From assembly GCA_031549185.1 (NCBI GenBank), contig JAVBQG010000045.1, forward strand, positions 1-64,000: a stretch of 64,000 bases of DNA, written 5' to 3'. Of this stretch, positions 53,957-63,047 are shown piece by piece (the stretch's first letter is position 1; every line of letters begins with the position of its first letter). The notes beneath the pieces were generated by a model, which ran no database searches, was not told where the DNA came from, and was given only the letters and a program-made list of their open reading frames with translations. The translations under genes and the position numbers were made by a program. This stretch comes from JAVBQG01 sp031549185 (GTDB lineage: Bacteria > Synergistota > Synergistia > Synergistales > Synergistaceae).

Positions 53957-55423
53957 CTACAGTTCGATCGTGATCGTCGTCCCCCTGCCCGGCTCCGACT
54001 GGATGTCGTAGGTGCCGCCCAGCAGTTCTACGCGCTGTTTCATGCCTGCGAGGCCTCGTTTCCCCATCAACGGCAGCCGCGGCAGCACGGTCCTGTCCAC
54101 GTGAAAACCGCTGCCGTTGTCGCGGATGAACAGGCGCACGCCGTCGGGGCTCCTGTGGGAGACCGCGACCTCGATCTCCGTCGCCTTGCCGTGGCGGACG
54201 GCGTTCGAGACTGCCTCGTGAAAGATGCGGTAGAGTGCCAGCGTCGTCTCCTGGTTCAGCTCCATCAGATGGTCGACGTGCATGTCGATCTTCACGTTGT
54301 ACAGGCGTTCGAAGCGGCTCGCCGCCTCCTCCATGCAGGACGCGATGCCGAGCGAGACCCACGGCGGCACGAGCGAGTCGCAGATGTCCCGCAACTCCTC
54401 GACGGCGTCCTGCGCCACGCTCTCGACGGTGGCGAGCTGCGAGCGGGTCTCGTCGCCCATGTCGCGCGCCTCGATGCTCGCGATCTGGATGCGCTGTATC
54501 AGCGCGGCCACGACCTGGATCGGGCCGTCGTGGATGTCCTGCGCGATGCGCTTGCGCTCGTCCTCCTGCGCCTTCAGGATGTCGTTCATGTAACGCTTCT
54601 CGAGATCCTCCTTCTCGATGGTGCGCCTCGCGAGGTCGACGATGGCGTTTTTGAGCGAGGTGATCTCCTCCACCTGAAAGCCGAGGAACTTGCGCGGCGG
54701 ATCGGCCGGGGGCATCTCCCGCCCCCACTTGAGCGTGTTGACCTGCGCCGCCAGGCCCTGCAGCGGAATAATCAGGTACGTCCGCAGTAGGAAGAGCGCC
54801 ACCAGCGCCGCCAGCATGCTGAGCATGCCCTGCGCGGCGAGCTTCATCATGTCGAAGCCGTTTCTGCCGACCCAGCTGTAGAGCGTGACGGCCGCCACGG
54901 CGTAGACGTCGGGGTTGCCGGTGGGCGTGATGTGCGCAACGTAGGTGAGCGTCTTGCCGCCGACGATGATGTCGCTGATGACGTTGCCGCCGCGCGCCAG
55001 TCTGCCCTCGATGGAGAACAGCGGCGCCCGTTCGAAGATGCTCGCCAGCACGGCCGCGTTCTGCGAGTGGGCGATCAGGTTTCCATTGCCGTCGACGAAG
55101 GCGACGAGGCCGGGGATGAATTTTTCCTTCATGGTCCGCATCCCCGCTTTTTTACGCTGAAACTGGTTCACACCCTCCTCGATGGAGATCGCCATGTCGT
55201 ATCCGGGGTCGGCCAGAAGCGAGAGGAAGGTGCGGATCCGCTCCTCGCTGCTGTCGTTGTAGCGTTCGGCGGCGTACTCCGCGAGGTTGCGCACGTAGCG
55301 CCCCGAGAGGTTCGTTATCGTCTTGCGCTGCGAGAACATCGTCGTCATCGACTGTACGAACATGATGACGACGGGTAGCAGGATGCAGATGAAGAGAATC
55401 GCGAGGAGCTTGCGTCGAATCAC
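53957..55423 (-). CDS. NarL-type sensor histidine kinase with extracytoplasmic domain
   Basis: 488 residues from GTG 55423, which overlaps the response-regulator stop; the longer frame to 55966 lies over that gene and is not used. A first membrane helix (LLAILFICILLPVVIMFVQS), a periplasmic Cache-like sensor (about 40-245) and a second helix precede the kinase. The HisKA_3 phosphorylation box is EDERKRIAQDIHDGPIQ, and the ATPase domain includes FHEAVSNAVRHGKA and DNGSGF. It pairs with the regulator encoded upstream. Confidence 0.93.
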   Translation of the reverse strand: MIRRKLLAILFICILLPVVIMFVQSMTTMFSQRKTITNLSGRYVRNLAEYAAERYNDSSEERIRTFLSLLADPGYDMAISIEEGVNQFQRKKAGMRTMKEKFIPGLVAFVDGNGNLIAHSQNAAVLASIFERAPLFSIEGRLARGGNVISDIIVGGKTLTYVAHITPTGNPDVYAVAAVTLYSWVGRNGFDMMKLAAQGMLSMLAALVALFLLRTYLIIPLQGLAAQVNTLKWGREMPPADPPRKFLGFQVEEITSLKNAIVDLARRTIEKEDLEKRYMNDILKAQEDERKRIAQDIHDGPIQVVAALIQRIQIASIEARDMGDETRSQLATVESVAQDAVEELRDICDSLVPPWVSLGIASCMEEAASRFERLYNVKIDMHVDHLMELNQETTLALYRIFHEAVSNAVRHGKATEIEVAVSHRSPDGVRLFIRDNGSGFHVDRTVLPRLPLMGKRGLAGMKQRVELLGGTYDIQSEPGRGTTITIEL

Positions 55424-56085
55424 TGCGCGTTCGCCTCGTCGAGCGACGTCTCCTCGAGCAGTTCGTCGACCGTGATGATTCCGTATTTGAGCGCGACCAG
55501 CAGGGCTTCCCCCTTGCTGCGGCACCCGAACTTGGCGTAGACGGACGTGAGATGCGCCTGTACCGTTCGCTCGGTGATGCAGAGTTTGGCGGCGATCTCC
55601 TTGATGGAGAAGCCGCGCGACGTGATCAGCAGAACCTCGCGCTCGCGCGCGGAGAGCGCCTCGGGCACCGACTCCTTGTCGCTCAGGATGCCGGCCACAC
55701 GCGAGTCGAGATAAAATCCGCCGTTCATGACCTGGCTCACGGCGACCTCCAGCTCGCGGATGGCGGTCGTCTTGAGCACGAAGCCCATCGCGCCGGCCAT
55801 CAGCGAGGCCATCACGTACGGCTGCGCGTTGAAACTGGTCAGCATGATCGCGCGCGTCGGCAGGCCGGAATCCTTGATCCGCTGCGCGACGGCGATGCCG
55901 GTCTCGCCGGGCATCTGGATGTCGAGCAGCGCGATATCCGGTTTCCTCTCCAGGATCACGCGCCATGCCTCCACGCCGTCCTCGACCTCCGCCGTCAGCG
56001 TGAAATTCTCATTTTTTTTGATCCACTCCGCAAGGCCGGATCGTGTGAGCGGATGGTCGTCCGCGATAAGAATGCTCGTTGCCAT
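55420..56085 (-). CDS. LuxR/NarL-type response regulator
   Basis: 221 residues from ATG 56085 (CAGGAGG upstream). The receiver domain starts ILIADDHPLTRSGL, and the phospho-acceptor Asp is in IALLDIQMPGETGI. The LuxR helix-turn-helix is LSAREREVLLITSRGFSIKE through ITERTVQAHLTSVYAKFG. It forms a two-component system with the kinase (4-nt overlap) and is divergent from the TolC-MacA-MacB operon, its most likely target. Confidence 0.94.
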   Translation of the reverse strand: MATSILIADDHPLTRSGLAEWIKKNENFTLTAEVEDGVEAWRVILERKPDIALLDIQMPGETGIAVAQRIKDSGLPTRAIMLTSFNAQPYVMASLMAGAMGFVLKTTAIRELEVAVSQVMNGGFYLDSRVAGILSDKESVPEALSAREREVLLITSRGFSIKEIAAKLCITERTVQAHLTSVYAKFGCRSKGEALLVALKYGIITVDELLEETSLDEANAQ

Positions 56086-56172
56086 GGGCAGCCTCCTGCA
56101 GAAAATAGTCGTCATTGTCGTTGCTTTTATCGTATATCCAATTTATCATACAGCAGGCGAAAAACAACAGAA

Positions 56173-56188
56173 TTGTACATATATACAA
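56173..56188. promoter_or_regulatory. Candidate operator palindrome
   Basis: TTGTACATATATACAA is a near-perfect palindrome in the A/T-rich divergent gap between the response regulator and the efflux operon. It could be a binding site of the NarL-type regulator or part of a promoter. Confidence 0.35.
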
Positions 56189-56264
56189 TGGCCTTCATGA
56201 AGATAGCCGCGATGGACCGGGCGGGTTGTCGTTGTAGGATACGGGACAGAGAGCGGGACCCGGG

Positions 56265-56425
56265 CTTCGGCGGTGAAACGAAGTATCGTCGCCCGGGTGC
56301 CTGCGTCAAAAGGCCGATTTATCGTCAGGGGCCTGAATGGCAAAGATGTTGCAGGAAATAAAAGGCCGATCGCGTTTCGATCGGCGTTTTCACAAAATCA
56401 AGCTTTCTCCGAGGGAGTGAAGTCC
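56265..56425 (+). promoter_or_regulatory. Riboswitch-like leader of the efflux operon
   Basis: The 32-nt element at 56314-56345 (29 of 32 identical to 45860-45891) lies between flanks CCTGC (about 56300) and GCAGG (56351), which could close a stem. Immediately after is an intrinsic terminator, GCCGATCG-CGTTT-CGATCGGC-GTTTT (56365-56390), and then the gene start. An upstream conserved element plus terminator is the layout of a transcriptional riboswitch or attenuator. The class is unknown to me. Confidence 0.5.
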
Positions 56426-57766
56426 TTGGCCAAGTCCCGAACTGAGACGAAGACCCGCACAAGAGCCCTGCTGACGGCAGGGCTTATGTTCGTTATGACC
56501 TTCGTATCGCGGACGGCGAATGCGGAGATCGTCGCGTCGCCCGACATGGTCGCCTCCGGCGACGTCCTCTCCATCGAACGGTGCGTCGAGATCGCACTGC
56601 AGAATCACCCCAGCCTCGCGGAGGCGCGCAGCAGCATCGAGTCGCAGGCGGCCCGCGTTGGGCAGGCCGCGGCGGGCGGCCGGCCGCAGGTGAGCGTCAG
56701 CCCGTCGTACTCGTACTCGCGGAACGAGAACAGCGGCCAGGGCGGACAGTACAACACCGACCTCTCGTTGCGGCAGGAGATCTACGACTGGGGCCGCCGC
56801 GACCTCTCGATCAAGGGCGCGAAACAGGAGCGCGACGCGCGCGTGAAAGATGAAGCGGACACAGTCGAGACGGTGATCCGCGACGTCATGGGCGCCTACT
56901 TCTCGCTCAACCAGACCAACCGGACGGTCCTTATCGCGGCCGAGCGTACGAGAAACTACGAGCAGCGATTGCGGTGGGCGCAGGATTTCTATCGGATCGG
57001 AACGAAGCCGAAGATCGAGGTCACGAAGGCGCAGACCGACCTCTCGAACGCGAAGCTCGACCTCGTGAGCGCGCAGGGCGCGCGCAGCAAGGCGATCTCG
57101 ACGCTGGCCTCGGCGATGGGCATTCCCTCGATCACACCGGACAGCGTGAGCGATGTGCTTGCGTTCGCGCAGTACACGGTCGCAGTCGAGGATGCCGTGA
57201 CGACGGCGATGGCGAACCGCCCCGACCTGCAGGCGCAAGACGTGCGCGTCGAGGGCGCGAAGTCGAGCCTCGCCCTGGCGAGAAAGGGCCTCGCTCCGAC
57301 GGTCTCCGGCAGCGGCGGATACTCGCTCTACGGCGAGAGCGATCCGACCGAGGAGCAGAACTGGCGCGTGTCGGTGGGGATCGACTTCCCCGTCTTCGAC
57401 GGGGGCCTGACGCGCGAGCAGGTCAAGCAGGCCGAGGCCGACCTGGCGGGCACCGAGGCGCGCCGCGAGACGTTGCGTCAGAATATTATCCTGCAGGTGC
57501 GCACGGCACACGCCTCCCTGACGGAGGCCACGGAGGCGGTCGCCGCCGCCTGGGAGGTCGAGCGCCAGGCGAAGGAGACGCTGGACCTGGCGCAGGGACG
57601 CTATAAGGCGGGTGTCGGAGGGTCGCTGGAGATATCCGACGCGGTCGAGGCGTATGCGAAGGCGCAGATGAGCGTGGTAAACGCGCTGTATAATCACAAG
57701 GCGGCGGAGCTGGAGTTGAAACGGACGATGGGGGTTGTGGCGGATGAATTTGGTCAAAAGGATTAA
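56426..57766 (+). CDS. TolC-family outer-membrane efflux protein
   Basis: 446 residues from TTG 56426 (GAGGGAG about 9 nt upstream; GTG 56417 is an alternative, but is too close to that site). A signal peptide (LLTAGLMFVMTFVSRTANA) precedes two OEP repeats: SIERCVEIALQNHPSLAEAR at the start of the first and AVTTAMANRPDLQAQDVRVE at the start of the second. The product forms the outer-membrane channel. It overlaps the adaptor gene by 23 nt, starting a four-gene efflux operon. Confidence 0.93.
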   Translation: MAKSRTETKTRTRALLTAGLMFVMTFVSRTANAEIVASPDMVASGDVLSIERCVEIALQNHPSLAEARSSIESQAARVGQAAAGGRPQVSVSPSYSYSRNENSGQGGQYNTDLSLRQEIYDWGRRDLSIKGAKQERDARVKDEADTVETVIRDVMGAYFSLNQTNRTVLIAAERTRNYEQRLRWAQDFYRIGTKPKIEVTKAQTDLSNAKLDLVSAQGARSKAISTLASAMGIPSITPDSVSDVLAFAQYTVAVEDAVTTAMANRPDLQAQDVRVEGAKSSLALARKGLAPTVSGSGGYSLYGESDPTEEQNWRVSVGIDFPVFDGGLTREQVKQAEADLAGTEARRETLRQNIILQVRTAHASLTEATEAVAAAWEVERQAKETLDLAQGRYKAGVGGSLEISDAVEAYAKAQMSVVNALYNHKAAELELKRTMGVVADEFGQKD

Positions 57767-58970
57767 ATCGAAGGTCAAGGGACTGGCCGTCCTCCTGCTG
57801 GTCGTCGGCGCGGTCGTCGGGGGCCTCTGGCACTACGTCCAGTCGACCAAGGAGCCCCCTCTCAAATTCCTCACCTCCAAGGCCGAGCGGGGCGACCTGC
57901 GCTCCGTGATCATCGCGACGGGCACGGTGCAGCCGGTGTCGATGGTCAACGTCGGCACGCAAATATCCGGCACGATCGAGCGGCTTTATTTCGACTACAA
58001 CAGCAGGGTGAAGAAGGGGCAGCTGATCGCGCAGATCGACCCCGCGACGCAGGAGGCGCAGGTAAAGCAGTCCGCGGCGGCGCTGGCAGCGCTCGAGGCC
58101 GACGTACTCGACGCGAAGGCGACCCTCGTGCTCGCGGGGCAGGACGTGAAACGCTCGCGCGAACTCTTCGAGAGCGACCTGATCGCGCGCTCGGACCTCG
58201 ACGCCGCGGAGGCGACCTTCGCCTCCGCGAAGGCGCGGCTCTCCGCCGCGAACGCGAAGATCGTGCAGCAGCAGGCGAGCCTCGAACAGGCGCGCCTCCA
58301 GCTCAGCTATACGCACATCTACTCGCCGGTCGACGGCGTCGTCGTCACCAAGAGCGTGGAGGAGGGGCAGACGGTCGCCGCCAGCTACAACACGCCGACG
58401 ATCGCCGAGATTGCCGAGGACCTCTCGCGCATGCAGGTGGAGGTGAAGGTCGACGAGGCGGACATCGGCAACGTCCACGAGGGACAGCGCGCGGAGTTCA
58501 ATGTCGACGCCTTCCCCGAGCGGCGCTTCGCCGGCGAGGTCGAGCAGATCCGTCTCTCGGCGACCACGGAGAACAACGTCACCTCCTACGTCGCCATCGT
58601 GAAGTTCGAGAACGAACAGCGCGAGGGCAAGAACCTCATCCCCGGCATGACGGCCAACGTGACGCTGATCGTGGCCGAGAAGAAGGACGTCGTGATGGTG
58701 CCGAACGCGGCGCTTCGCTTCCGCCCGCTCGACCCGGCGACCGCCTCCGCGACCGCCCAGAACGGCGGCATGGGCAGGCCGCGGAGCAACGGCAACGGGG
58801 AGCGCGCGAGCGGCCCTCGCAAGCCGACCGTCTATCGGCTGGAGAAGGGCAAGCCGGTGAAGATGGAGGTCGAGCGTGGCATCACGGACGGGACGAACAC
58901 GGAGATTGCCTCCGGCATCAAGGAGGGCGCGGAGGTCGTCACCGGCATCGAAGTGCCGAAGGATAACTGA
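57744..58970 (+). CDS. MacA-like periplasmic adaptor (membrane-fusion protein)
   Basis: 408 residues. An N-terminal membrane anchor (GLAVLLLVVGAVVGGLWHYV) is followed by MacA-type segments: GTVQPVSMVNVGTQISGTIE, a lipoyl half-motif, a coiled-coil hairpin (about 90-175) and YTHIYSPVDGVVVTKSVEEG. It connects the inner-membrane ABC pump to TolC. Start ATG 57744 lies inside the tolC-like gene. Confidence 0.92.
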   Translation: MNLVKRIKSKVKGLAVLLLVVGAVVGGLWHYVQSTKEPPLKFLTSKAERGDLRSVIIATGTVQPVSMVNVGTQISGTIERLYFDYNSRVKKGQLIAQIDPATQEAQVKQSAAALAALEADVLDAKATLVLAGQDVKRSRELFESDLIARSDLDAAEATFASAKARLSAANAKIVQQQASLEQARLQLSYTHIYSPVDGVVVTKSVEEGQTVAASYNTPTIAEIAEDLSRMQVEVKVDEADIGNVHEGQRAEFNVDAFPERRFAGEVEQIRLSATTENNVTSYVAIVKFENEQREGKNLIPGMTANVTLIVAEKKDVVMVPNAALRFRPLDPATASATAQNGGMGRPRSNGNGERASGPRKPTVYRLEKGKPVKMEVERGITDGTNTEIASGIKEGAEVVTGIEVPKDN

Positions 58971-58980
58971 TGGACCGGAT

Positions 58981-59688
58981 ATGCCGCTGATCGAACTGCA
59001 CGACATCAAAAAGAGCTATTGGATGGGAAAGAACGAGCTGGAGGTGCTGCACGGCATCTCCATGCAGGTGGAGCGCGGCGAGTTCATCGCCATGATGGGT
59101 CCCTCCGGCTCCGGCAAGTCGACGACGATGAACATCCTGGGCTGCCTCGATACGCCGACGTCCGGCCGCTATCTGCTGGACGGGCGAGAGGTGGCGGAGC
59201 TCGATCGCGACGAGCTGGCGACGATCCGCAACAGCATGATCGGCTTCGTCTTCCAGGGGTTCAACCTCCTGCAGCGCACGACGGCGCTTGCCAACGTCGA
59301 GATGCCGATGCTCTACTCCGGCACCGGCGCCAAGGATCGGCACCGGCGCGCGCGGGAGGCGCTCGAGCGGATGGGGCTCGGCGACCGCATGGACCACGAT
59401 CCCTCGCAGCTCTCCGGTGGCCAGCAGCAGCGCGTGGCGATCGCGCGCGGCATCGTGAACCGCGCGCCGATCCTGATGGCCGACGAGCCGACCGGCAACC
59501 TCGACTCCAAGACCAGCGACGAAATTATGCATCTCTTTCAGGAACTCAACGAGCAGGAGGGCATCACGATCGTGCTCGTCACGCACGAGGCCGACGTCGC
59601 GGCCTACGCCAAGCGCATCCTGCACTTCCTCGACGGCGAGATCACCAGCGACGAGACGAACCGTAAGCGAAGGGGGCAGGCGGCGTGA
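58981..59688 (+). CDS. MacB/LolD-type ABC transporter ATPase
   Basis: 235 residues. Walker A is MGPSGSGKSTTMN, the signature SQLSGGQQQRVAIAR and Walker B ILMADEPTGNLD. It powers the mechanotransmission-type exporter with the FtsX-fold permease encoded next. In E. coli MacB the two are fused; here they are separate polypeptides overlapping by 4 nt. The ATG lies 10 nt after the adaptor stop. Confidence 0.95.
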   Translation: MPLIELHDIKKSYWMGKNELEVLHGISMQVERGEFIAMMGPSGSGKSTTMNILGCLDTPTSGRYLLDGREVAELDRDELATIRNSMIGFVFQGFNLLQRTTALANVEMPMLYSGTGAKDRHRRAREALERMGLGDRMDHDPSQLSGGQQQRVAIARGIVNRAPILMADEPTGNLDSKTSDEIMHLFQELNEQEGITIVLVTHEADVAAYAKRILHFLDGEITSDETNRKRRGQAA

Positions 59689-60905
59689 TCTCCTTTTTCG
59701 AAATTCTGCGCGTTTCGGTTCGCGCGCTGCGGACCAACAAGACGCGATCGTTCCTCACGACGCTCGGCATCATCATCGGCGTCGCCGCGGTCATCGCGGC
59801 CTTCGCCGTCGGCAAGGGCGCGAACAAAGTGATCGAGGATCAGATCTCGGCGCTGGGCAGCAACTTCATGTTCGTCTTTCCCGAGCGTCCCACCTCGCTC
59901 GCCGGCGTCTCGACGCCGCGCTACCTGACCGACGCGGACGCCGAGGCGATCGAGCGCGAGTGCTCGGGCGCGGAGGCGGTTGCGCCCGTCGTCGAGACGA
60001 CGGCGCAGATGATCTACGGAAACTCGAACGTCAGCACGACGATCGAGGGCAGCACGCCGAGCTACTCGATCGTCCGCGAGTGGCGGATCGCCCAGGGGCG
60101 CGATTTGATCCAGTCGGATGTCCGCGGCGCCGCCAAGGTCTGTGTGCTGGGCAAGACGGTGGTCGACAATCTCTTTGACGGGGAGGACCCCCTCGGCAAG
60201 ACCATCCGCATCCGCACGGTGCCCTTCACGGTGGTCGGCGTTTTCGTCTCGAAGGGGCAGTCCATGGGCGGGTGGGACCAGGACGACTTCGTGCTCGTCC
60301 CCATCACGACCGCACAGCGCCGCCTGACGCGCAACGCCAACACGGGGCGCGTCAACAGCATCATGGTGAAGGGCGTCTCGATGAAGGCGCTCGACTACCT
60401 CGCGCTCCAGATCACCGACCTACTGCGCGAGCGCCACCGCATCCGCCCCGGCAACCCGGACGACTTCCGCGTCTGGAACATCAGCCAGATCCTCGAGACG
60501 CGGCGCAAGGCGACGCAGACGATGTCGATCCTGCTCGGCTCGATCGCCGTCATCTCGCTCGTCGTCGGCGGCATCGGCATTATGAACATCATGCTCGTCT
60601 CCGTCACCGAGCGGACGCGGGAGATCGGTATCCGCATGGCCGTAGGGGCGAAGGCGGGCGACATTCGCCTGCAATTTCTGATCGAGGCCACGACCCTCTC
60701 CCTGCTGGGAGGGGCGATCGGCGTCGGCGTCGGCATCGCGGCGGCGCACGGCCTCGCGAAGGTGATGCAGAGCCCGCCGATCTTCGGCGCGAGCTCGATC
60801 CTGCTGGCCTTCTTCTTCTCGGCCATGGTCGGCATCGGCTTCGGCTTCTACCCCGCCTGGCGGGCCTCGCTGCTCAATCCGATCGACGCGCTGAAGTACG
60901 AATGA
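59685..60905 (+). CDS. MacB-like ABC transporter permease
   Basis: 406 residues with one N-terminal membrane helix (TTLGIIIGVAAVIAAFAVG), a large periplasmic domain (about 50-270) and three C-terminal helices of the FtsX domain (SLVVGGIGIMNIMLVSVTER, then REIGIRMAVGAKAGDI). This is the MacB_PCD plus FtsX layout. Together with the ATPase, MacA-like adaptor and TolC-like channel it forms a complete tripartite exporter for antibiotics, peptides or siderophores. Confidence 0.93.
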   Translation: MISFFEILRVSVRALRTNKTRSFLTTLGIIIGVAAVIAAFAVGKGANKVIEDQISALGSNFMFVFPERPTSLAGVSTPRYLTDADAEAIERECSGAEAVAPVVETTAQMIYGNSNVSTTIEGSTPSYSIVREWRIAQGRDLIQSDVRGAAKVCVLGKTVVDNLFDGEDPLGKTIRIRTVPFTVVGVFVSKGQSMGGWDQDDFVLVPITTAQRRLTRNANTGRVNSIMVKGVSMKALDYLALQITDLLRERHRIRPGNPDDFRVWNISQILETRRKATQTMSILLGSIAVISLVVGGIGIMNIMLVSVTERTREIGIRMAVGAKAGDIRLQFLIEATTLSLLGGAIGVGVGIAAAHGLAKVMQSPPIFGASSILLAFFFSAMVGIGFGFYPAWRASLLNPIDALKYE

Positions 60906-60927
60906 GCGAATGGCGAGATAAAAACGA

Positions 60928-60963
60928 GCCGGCCGTCAATTGCAGACGGCCGGCCTGTTTTTG
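60928..60963 (+). terminator. Intrinsic terminator of the efflux operon
   Basis: GCCGGCCGTC-AATTGCA-GACGGCCGGC followed by CTGTTTTTGTTTT, 22 nt after the permease stop. Confidence 0.93.
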
Positions 60964-60976
60964 TTTTGGCGTGGGC

Positions 60977-61171
60977 TCAATAGGTCAGGAAAAGCACGAC
61001 AATCCCGACCACGGCGAAGACGACTCCGACGATCTTCGCGCGCTTGACCGCGGCCTCGGCGCTCTCTCCCTCTTTGGGCTTGAAGGACTTGTGAACGTTG
61101 TTCGCGCTGATGCCGAAGATAAAGAACAGCCCCAGACCAATGAAGACGATACCAGCCAGCAAAAAAAGCAC
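60977..61171 (-). CDS. Small two-helix membrane protein
   Basis: 64 residues from a GTG with GGGGGAG upstream. Two hydrophobic segments (LFLLAGIVFIGLGLFFIFGI and IVGVVFAVVGIVVLFLTY) are joined by a charged loop. It resembles small DUF-type membrane proteins, but I cannot name the family. It is convergent with the efflux operon. Confidence 0.6.
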   Translation of the reverse strand: MLFLLAGIVFIGLGLFFIFGISANNVHKSFKPKEGESAEAAVKRAKIVGVVFAVVGIVVLFLTY

Positions 61172-61471
61172 GCAGAGCTCCCCCTTTTTTTTCAGTTCTT
61201 ATAATGGGTGATTTTAGCATAATAAAAGGATATATTTCTAAAAGAAATAAAAATGCTTAAATTGATATTAGGGCTCGCTGTCCCCGGTCGCCTTGTTTTT
61301 CGATTTTTTTGATTATCGGCGCTGGGTTATTTGAGTACCACGCAGTGGCCTGAAGAATGGTACCGCAATAACTTAAAAGTGTTGACGACTCGTGGAATAC
61401 TGGCAAATGTAAAATAATGTCCGGCGATTTGTAAAATAGAACCGTGATCAATGGAAAAGAGTCAATCCACT
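61172..61471. other. A/T-rich gap without a recognised gene
   Basis: About 300 nt, notably A/T-rich, holding only a weak open frame on the minus strand (61257-61451). It contains GATTATCGGCG and GTGGCCTGAAGAATGG, which recall parts of the leader element but are too diverged to call. Confidence 0.35.
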
Positions 61472-61837
61472 CTAATTTTCACCCAAACATTTCTCCATAT
61501 ACGATTTCAGGATCTGAGCCTGATTGTGCTCCCGGTCCTTGGCGCCGTAGATCAGGGTTATCTTTTCCTGCCCCTCGAGGGACTCGGAAAATTTTTCCAG
61601 CGCCTCGGGGTTGTTTTTCAGCTCTTCCTCATAACGCCGGCGAAATTCCTCCCATTCGGCAGGCCCATGATGGAACCACTGGCGCAACACCGTGCTGGGG
61701 GCAACGTCTTTGTACCACAGGTCTATTTTCGCTTTCTCCTTGGCAATACCTCGTGGCCACAGGCGGTCTACCAGAACGCGAAACCCATCGTCCTCCGACC
61801 ATGGATCGTAAACTCGCTTCGTCGCTATCAGCCGCAT
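61472..61837 (-). CDS. DUF488 (YeaO-like) protein
   Basis: 121 residues. The signature KRVYDPWSEDDGFRVLVDRL followed by WPRGIAKEKAKIDLWYKDVA is diagnostic of DUF488. Later segments are LRQWFHHGPAEWEEFRRRY and ITLIYGAKDREHNQA. The function is not established; a nucleotide- or redox-related role has been suggested for the fold. GAGGAGGG precedes the ATG. Confidence 0.9.
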   Translation of the reverse strand: MRLIATKRVYDPWSEDDGFRVLVDRLWPRGIAKEKAKIDLWYKDVAPSTVLRQWFHHGPAEWEEFRRRYEEELKNNPEALEKFSESLEGQEKITLIYGAKDREHNQAQILKSYMEKCLGEN

Positions 61838-62164
61838 ATTTTACCCTCCTCGCAAGAAAAAGATGCCCGGCTTCACCTGTGCCCCGCGTCCAGTCGTTCC
61901 TTTGCCAAGTCCGTTCCATCACGTTGCCCCGGCTATCGACATTTGCGTCAGCGTCTTCATCGTATCCGACCTTCGAATTCATAGCGATCGCCGCGGAGCA
62001 CGGTTATTGTATCGCGAATGCCGCCGAATCGGCAATTCGATCGCCAGCGATTTGACGCCCGGTGTAAACGCGAAATCGTATTCGCCAGCAGGGCGAGCGG
62101 GAGCAGGATTGCGGTATGAAGCCTACGGCAGGTGGAGAAAAGACCGGAGGCGGTGGAGCAGGGG
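61838..62164 (-). other. Gap with a possible degraded reading frame
   Basis: No intact gene. On the minus strand two adjacent frames read AGEYDFAFTPGVKSLAIELP then GGIRDTITVLRGDRYEFEGR with a frame change between. They look like successive beta-strands of an exported or surface protein. Support is weak and no homologous family is recognised. Confidence 0.25.
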
Positions 62165-62217
62165 AAAAAGAAGCGGGTCGACTGACAAGACTTTTTCTTG
62201 TTGGTCGACCCGCTTCT
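62165..62217 (-). terminator. Intrinsic terminator downstream of tRNA-Thr
   Basis: Two 20-nt arms (62170-62189 and 62197-62216) with about two mismatched pairs form a long stem, followed leftward by TTTTT. It lies about 80 nt beyond the tRNA 3' end. Confidence 0.85.
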
Positions 62218-62298
62218 TTGACTTTCGATCACGGAGTACATATTGAGTACGAATTTTTTGTTTTGTCTATCTTGGATCTCGTAAACCCTTGCTGTTAC

Positions 62299-62374
62299 TG
62301 GAGCCGGTGTGCGGACTCGAACCGCAGACCTGCGCATTACGAGTGCGCTGCTCTACCAACTGAGCTACACCGGC
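62299..62374 (-). tRNA. tRNA-Thr (anticodon CGU)
   Basis: 76 nt with a complete cloverleaf read leftward. The acceptor stem is GCCGGTG/CACCGGC with encoded CCA. The D-arm AGCTCAGTTGGTAGAGC is normal. The anticodon stem is GCGCA/TGCGC with loop CTCGTAA, giving anticodon CGT, and the T-arm contains GGTTCGAGTCC. It decodes ACG. The terminator follows. Confidence 0.96.
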
Positions 62375-62440
62375 CTAGGTCCATGACAAGGCAAAATTAT
62401 AGCAGGCTGCGGAAGATCGTCAATAGCGAATTGTTAAAAA

Positions 62441-62929
62441 TCACTTCACCTGCATCAGGATCGGGTCGTTCTCGACAAGCGGACCGCCGTTGTGGCCTCT
62501 GAGTTTAACCGCGTCTGCCCGCCGCAAAAGTTCGGCGTATATCTTGCTGGCGCTGCTGTTGCCGTGGATGCCGCTACCGCCTAGGTAGCCGATATATACA
62601 CCGCCACCCGTATCCGTCTGGATCGTGACCGAGCCGAAGGCGTGTATTTCGTCGAACAGCGATTTCCCGGCATACTTCTCCAGGCTGGCGACCAAGTCGC
62701 TGCTCGCACCCGCTCCTGCGTTGGCGGGCAAATATTTGTGAGTATCTGCATAGCAGGCGATGTAGGCCGATTTGAGTGCCTTGATGCCGTTGATCAGTCT
62801 CGTCGCGTCCGCGCTCTCCTGCGTGCCGCCCAGGCCCATGACGAGCAGCCCTGCCAGAATGGCGATGATAATGATGACGATCAGCACCTCGACAAGCGAA
62901 AATCCCTCTCTCCTCCTGTTTTCCAGCAT
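62441..62929 (-). CDS. Type IV pilin-like (pseudopilin) protein
   Basis: 162 residues. The prepilin leader ends RREG, with cleavage before FSLVEVLIVIIIIAILAGLL, the conserved hydrophobic helix with Glu at +5. The mature part includes GGTQESADATRLINGIKALK and a TDTGGGVYIGYLG stretch. It is of the GspG/PilA-like class. No other pilus genes are in the window, so the assembly machinery must be elsewhere. Confidence 0.88.
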   Translation of the reverse strand: MLENRRREGFSLVEVLIVIIIIAILAGLLVMGLGGTQESADATRLINGIKALKSAYIACYADTHKYLPANAGAGASSDLVASLEKYAGKSLFDEIHAFGSVTIQTDTGGGVYIGYLGGSGIHGNSSASKIYAELLRRADAVKLRGHNGGPLVENDPILMQVK

Positions 62930-63047
62930 TTCTCAACAGCACCTTCCAAGGATAAAATCGGGAAATCATAAATTATATTATATGTATTTGAAGCTCGGGA
63001 ACAATGAGCCCAAAGACTCATGTTTCAAAATAGGATGGTCTCGACCA

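Noticed and set aside
55424..55966. N-terminal extension of the histidine kinase frame
   Set aside because: It overlaps the response regulator in another frame. A GTG at 55423 overlapping the regulator stop gives a normal-length kinase starting at its first membrane helix.
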